From Phycisphaerae bacterium (GTDB taxonomy: Bacteria > Planctomycetota > Phycisphaerae > UBA1845), in contig JAJDDY010000041.1 in NCBI GenBank assembly GCA_029260075.1, forward strand, positions 56,082 to 120,081: 64,000 nucleotides of DNA, given 5' to 3'. The notes beneath the pieces are model-generated. The model worked only from the letters and a program-made list of their open reading frames with translations, had not been told where the DNA came from and did no database searches. The position numbers and the translations under genes are program-made. Positions within the stretch are counted from its first letter, which is position 1; the number at the start of each line of letters is the position of its first letter. This document shows, piece after piece, positions 60,449-64,000 of this stretch.

Positions 60449-61408
60449 TCAGCCCTGACTGTTCCGCAACGCTTCGATTAGATTCTTGGCTATCGCCTGC
60501 ACGACGGGCACTGCGACACTGTTACCGAGTTGCCGGTATGCCTTGCTGTCCTTCTGTGGCAGCTTGAACGTGGCCGGGAACCCCTGAAGGCGGGCGCACT
60601 CGCGTGGCGTTAGCCTTCGCCACCGACCGTCGGACTCGACGACGATGTTTTTCTTGATTTCGTTCGGGTCACTCATTAGCACGTTGGCATGCGTCGCCTT
60701 CACGAAGTTGCAGCAGCGGTTGCTGCGCGTCACCCGTGCCAAGTCCCTTCGCCCAGCCATCCGGCTTCGCTGGTCGTCGCTGTAATAGTATTTCTCGGGC
60801 ACGTCGTTCTGAAGGATTCGCGGCAAGTGCGTCGCCAGTTTGCCCGGTTTCGGAAACACGAAGGGCACTGACCCAAGGGTGCCCACAATGAATAGCCTTT
60901 CCCTGCGCTGCGGAAGCCCGAACCGACGCGCGTCCAGCAGCGTGTACCGCAACGTGTAGCCAAGCGCCGTCAGGTGGCTGCACATCATGTCGAACGTCTT
61001 ACCCCCATCGATGCGGAGGAGGTGCGGCACGTTCTCAAGAATGAAAGCGCTTGGCCGCTTCGCAGTAAGGATTCGGACAATCTGCCAAAACAGCCTTCCG
61101 CGCGGGTCGGACATCCCGAGTCGTTTCCCTTCCACGCTGAAACTCTGGCAAGGAAACCCGGCGCAGAGGATGTCGTGATGCGGAACCGCTTCCGCACACA
61201 CGGTCGTCATGTCGCCCGTCGGGTCGTAGCCGAAGTTCCGCCTGTATGTGTCGGCGGCGTCCGCATCGAACTCGCACGCCCAAGCGAGAACCGCTCCCGC
61301 CAGAACAAGCGCCCGATGGAATCCCCCGATTCCTGCGAAGGCATCCGCGAACGTGATGGACTGTAGTCGCGTTCCTTCTTGCATCTTCTTTCTGTTTCGT
61401 TTTGCCAT
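60449..61408 (-). CDS. Cytosine-C5 DNA methyltransferase
   Basis: A 319-residue enzyme with FADAFAGIGGF (20-30), GFPCQSFSVEGKRLGMSDPRG (Cys87), ENV (125-127), QRRERLF and GNSVAVPVVQAIAKNL. The DPTGDMT segment after motif III is shared with the other two C5 enzymes here, confirming close kinship. It is first of the three methyltransferases in transcription order and lies downstream of the KorB/DUF3102-like gene. Confidence 0.93.
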   Translation of the reverse strand: MAKRNRKKMQEGTRLQSITFADAFAGIGGFHRALVLAGAVLAWACEFDADAADTYRRNFGYDPTGDMTTVCAEAVPHHDILCAGFPCQSFSVEGKRLGMSDPRGRLFWQIVRILTAKRPSAFILENVPHLLRIDGGKTFDMMCSHLTALGYTLRYTLLDARRFGLPQRRERLFIVGTLGSVPFVFPKPGKLATHLPRILQNDVPEKYYYSDDQRSRMAGRRDLARVTRSNRCCNFVKATHANVLMSDPNEIKKNIVVESDGRWRRLTPRECARLQGFPATFKLPQKDSKAYRQLGNSVAVPVVQAIAKNLIEALRNSQG

Positions 61409-61517
61409 CTTTCACCCCCTGTGTTCGGTTCCCCGTTCGTGCCAATCGTAATGCGGCCGAAAGGGGGGCGGCTTTCCATGATGCGTTCGCCGCCCCCCAT
61501 CCCGACAACCGGTGTTA

Positions 61518-62282
61518 CTACGCAGCTTTGCCGCGCTTCTTCTTGGCCGCAGGCTTGCTGGACTTCGCCTTACCCTTGGACTCGCCGCAGTCCTTGTCCG
61601 TCACGGCATCGCGTTCGGCGTTGGCTTCTGCCTTCACCAGAATCGCGTGAACCTTGGCCAGCAACTCCACGTCATCGGCTAGGTTCGAGGCGATGCGGAT
61701 GATGTCATCCAGAATCCCAGCACCATCCGAGTCAGTAGCGGGCGGGGTGGACACTACCACCGGCGGCAGGTCGTCAGCGGCATTGCCACCGTCTGGCTTG
61801 ATGGTGACCGGCTTGTTCTCGCCGCCCGTGACCGTGCCCTTTTTGCCCGGCTTTGGTTCGGGCTTAGGGTCGGGATACAGAGCCCGCGCCGTAACCACGG
61901 CGTTGGCGAAAGACACCGTCTCGCCCACCTTCTCAATCATCTCTTCCGCACTGCCGAACGCCTTGGCCAACACCATGTAGTCCCGCACCTGCCGACTTGT
62001 CTTGCGAACCACCTTGACGCAGTGGTCATCCCAATCCTTGCCCTTGAGCCCCAGCTTGGCCTTGATTCTGGTGAGTTCGTAGCCGAGGCACCAGGAACTG
62101 CCGAGGTCTACACGCATCGACCGCGTAATCGCCACGATGTGCGACAACACATAGGCCACGGACTGCTTGAGACCGGCCGACTTCGGAAGTACCGAAAACT
62201 CGCCAGTCTTGCCCTTACCGTCCTTGCGTCCCCCCGCGCTCGCCTTCTTGCTTACGCCGTTGTTGGTCTCTCTATTCTTCAT
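61518..62282 (-). CDS. KorB/DUF3102-like DNA-binding protein
   Basis: A 254-residue protein. Residues 40-110 contain LGYELTRIKAKLGLKGKDWD and VRKTSRQVRDYMVLAKAFGS, a pattern like DUF3102 and ParB-type helix-turn-helix proteins in which a long helix precedes a recognition helix. A proline-rich linker and a lysine/alanine-rich tail follow. AAGGAAAC precedes the ATG at 62282. Such proteins are common on phages and plasmids and may control the methyltransferase genes downstream. The family call is tentative. Confidence 0.5.
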   Translation of the reverse strand: MKNRETNNGVSKKASAGGRKDGKGKTGEFSVLPKSAGLKQSVAYVLSHIVAITRSMRVDLGSSWCLGYELTRIKAKLGLKGKDWDDHCVKVVRKTSRQVRDYMVLAKAFGSAEEMIEKVGETVSFANAVVTARALYPDPKPEPKPGKKGTVTGGENKPVTIKPDGGNAADDLPPVVVSTPPATDSDGAGILDDIIRIASNLADDVELLAKVHAILVKAEANAERDAVTDKDCGESKGKAKSSKPAAKKKRGKAA

Positions 62283-62722
62283 CAGAGAGTTTCCTTCCCG
62301 CCTTGGTCGCTGCGATCGTGATGGGCGGCGGTCTGGCAATGTGCATCGAAGGCGGTCGAGGCCACATCCCGGAACGTCCGCGACGAAGGGACATCCCTTC
62401 ATCACGGGCACTGGGAGGTTTTGGCAGGGCGGTTTTGGACAAAGTCCCGGCATATAGGCGACCGGATCGGACTTGGCTGACGTAACCTGCGGATTAGCGA
62501 CTCAGGTTTTGGTGTGCTTGAGTCTTGGACGCAGTACTTATCGAACCAGAAATTCCGGGAGAATTTTTGCCAGGAATCGATTTGGCAAAGCCAGATGTCG
62601 AATTGGATATCGGGCATTCTCAATTCGCATGTAGCATAGGCTTGGGGAGGGGGGTAGCACTGAGCTTTGGATTGGTGTGAGAGCGACGTGCGGGAACTAC
62701 GTCCGAGAAGCAAAGGAGATGG
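62283..62722. other. Intergenic stretch, probable promoter region
   Basis: About 440 bp upstream of the minus-strand gene at 61518. It contains an AT-richer island at 62530-62640 with an inverted repeat GAATTG/CAATTC (about 62599-62625), which may be an operator. No gene is supported. Confidence 0.4.
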
Positions 62723-63917
62723 CTAGATGTCATCGTCCCAGAATGAGTTGTCGTCTGGTTGTTCAACCCATTGTGGGTTGTTCTTTAGAATCGCTTTGGC
62801 TAGAGTGCATTTCGCTAGATCCCAGTTGCGGCGAGCCTCTTCGAGGCGTAGCTCTTCGGTCAACCCAGGTCTCGGATCGAACAAAAGGAGCGCCAACTTC
62901 TTGCGCGCACACGATCCAAGTAGATCCGGTTCGAGCGCTGATATCCACCAGTTGACACGGCGCCCTTTGAGCCTGTGTACGAAGAAAGCGCAGGACATCA
63001 CTGGGTCGGCAAGCCACTCATCCATTTTTTCGATGAACACTTGTCGTACATGGGCTTGGCTGCGAATCTTCGGCGCCACCTGCTCCGCCCACTGCTTCAT
63101 ATCCCGCACCCATTTCCTCCGTTTTTCCCGCGAATTGAGATGGCTCTGGATAGCGGGATTGGAGGCAACAAGTTGGTCTCGCGTTCGAGTACGAGACGTG
63201 GCTCCGTTATTCTCACTAAGCGGTGGAAGGTAGCCGCCGTTACGCCGGACGTGAGCCATGAGTGCTCGCTCCACACAAAGCTCATCAACTCGACAGAGCC
63301 GGTATGTTTGCTCGGTTACCTGAAAGTTCCGTATGTGGAGACCGTAGGGGATCAGAATGTGTCGAATCGTCTCGCGCGATATACCGTCTGGATACCAATC
63401 GGGAAAAGCCTGCGAGATTTGTTTCTCGGCGATCTCTCGGAGTGTGGTACTTTGCAGTCGCAAACGCACTGCCACTCTCGTCAAAGAAACGCGTTTCACC
63501 AGGGTGGCAAGTCGCTCCCACGAGCGAATTCTCCCGGTGAGCCGGAACAATCGGTACATCTCAATAATATCACATAAGGGCTTTCCGTAGAGACAAAGAA
63601 CTTCGTCCAATTCGACGGCATCTAGCACTGTTTCCGGAGTGCATCCGTGGTGCAGCAGGTCAAATGTTGCCGCCAAGGCGCGCGTCTCCTCGACAAGCTG
63701 CATTTCCAAATAGAACCCGCCTTCGCAGCCTAGACTTTCAGGACCGTTACCAAGCCCGGCGCTGTACGGCTGTGTATAAATGTAAGGCGGATCCTCCGTC
63801 TCGCTCTTGAGCGCGAGAAGTTCTTGATACCGCTTCGGTGTCAGTGATCGAACGCGGTAGGAGATTGTCCCGTTCGTAGTTGAAGTTTGAAGGGTTCTCC
63901 TTCGCAGTTGTAATCAC
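62723..63917 (-). CDS. Unrecognised protein, reading frame broken by one base
   Basis: The long frame to 63709 continues upstream as good protein without a start codon (RSLTPKRYQELLALKSETED, PPYIYTQPYSAGLGNGPES). A GTG at 63917, one base after the previous stop, opens another frame reading VITTAKENPSNFNYE. Deleting one base of the GAACGGG run near 63870 joins the two into about 397 residues. So this is one gene with either a sequencing error or a real frameshift. The C-terminal part is helical with many charged residues. No family recognised; the gene-dense, short-gap context is phage-like. Confidence 0.6.
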
Positions 63918-63918
63918 A

Positions 63919-64000
63919 CTACGCGGCTTGCTCTACTGCGGCAAGCTTCGCTTTGTCGTGGTCGGCGGCCTTGTCGACGTCGAGAGCAGCGAGCAGCTTC
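63919..64000 (-). CDS. C-terminal end of a further gene (partial)
   Basis: Twenty-six codons ending DKAKLAAVEQAA before TAG at 63919-63921; the composition is natural and helical. The rest lies beyond the window. The next gene starts one base later, so the two are probably coupled. Confidence 0.55.
   Translation of the reverse strand, partial: KLLAALDVDKAADHDKAKLAAVEQAA

Overview
The window is GC-rich bacterial DNA with dense, often overlapping genes, ATG/GTG/TTG starts and a mix of Shine-Dalgarno-led and apparently leaderless genes. Nothing fixes the taxon. Tandem HEAT-repeat proteins, many short cysteine-rich orphan proteins and dispersed palindromes would fit Planctomycetota or another environmental phylum, but that is a guess. 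There is no rRNA, no complete tRNA and no CRISPR array. The content is almost entirely accessory: restriction-modification, DNA modification, defence-like NTPases, primases, a homing endonuclease, a serine recombinase and orphan methyltransferases. At 754-809 (minus) lies a 3' fragment of a tRNA-Leu(CAA) gene without its 5' half. This is the usual scar left at the far end of an element integrated into a tRNA gene, so the DNA to its right is probably an integrated island whose other end lies outside the window.

Layout. 1.1-5.1 kb: a Cro-like regulator, a HEAT-repeat protein, and an AAA ATPase (DUF4143 type) with a small zinc protein. 5.3-10.4 kb: a six-gene, translationally coupled operon under a TTGACA promoter overlaid by a palindromic operator: acyl-carrier-like protein, XRE repressor, ImmA/IrrE peptidase, a divergent thymidylate-synthase-fold protein, a thymidylate kinase fused to a 5-hydroxymethyl-dU DNA kinase-type domain, and a second ThyA-family protein. 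I read it as a chromosomal thymine-hypermodification cassette. 10.5-20.3 kb: a type I restriction-modification locus in the order R, small OB-like protein, S, HEPN protein, GHKL ATPase, M. A 31-bp near-exact copy of the hsdM start flanks the GHKL gene, marking it as a late insertion.

20.3-38.2 kb: a plasmid- or satellite-like block of many short orphan genes, two primase-polymerase-like replication proteins, an HNH endonuclease and a serine recombinase. At least four minus-strand genes share a near-identical TATAAT promoter plus 5' leader hairpin, and five copies of a GC-rich intergenic repeat lie between them. 38.7-41.2 kb: a TM0106-type RecB-like nuclease divergent from a radical SAM gene.

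41.7-50.8 kb: an eight-gene operon in which a complete branched-chain-amino-acid-type ABC importer (binding protein, two permeases, two ATPases) is interleaved with a methyltransferase, a sigma-54-activator-like AAA+ protein lacking the GAFTGA loop, and a B12-binding radical SAM enzyme. 51.3-56.7 kb: a Fic protein with its own palindromic operator, then a 1097-residue STAND-type NTPase whose architecture resembles the SAMD9 family, overlapping a TOPRIM protein; together these form a candidate two-gene defence system.

57.3-64 kb, all minus strand: three tandem cytosine-C5 methyltransferases, the last fused to a Dam-type adenine methyltransferase, followed upstream by a KorB/DUF3102-like protein, an unrecognised gene split by a single-base frameshift, and the end of a further gene. 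The overall picture is a stacked defence and DNA-modification island.
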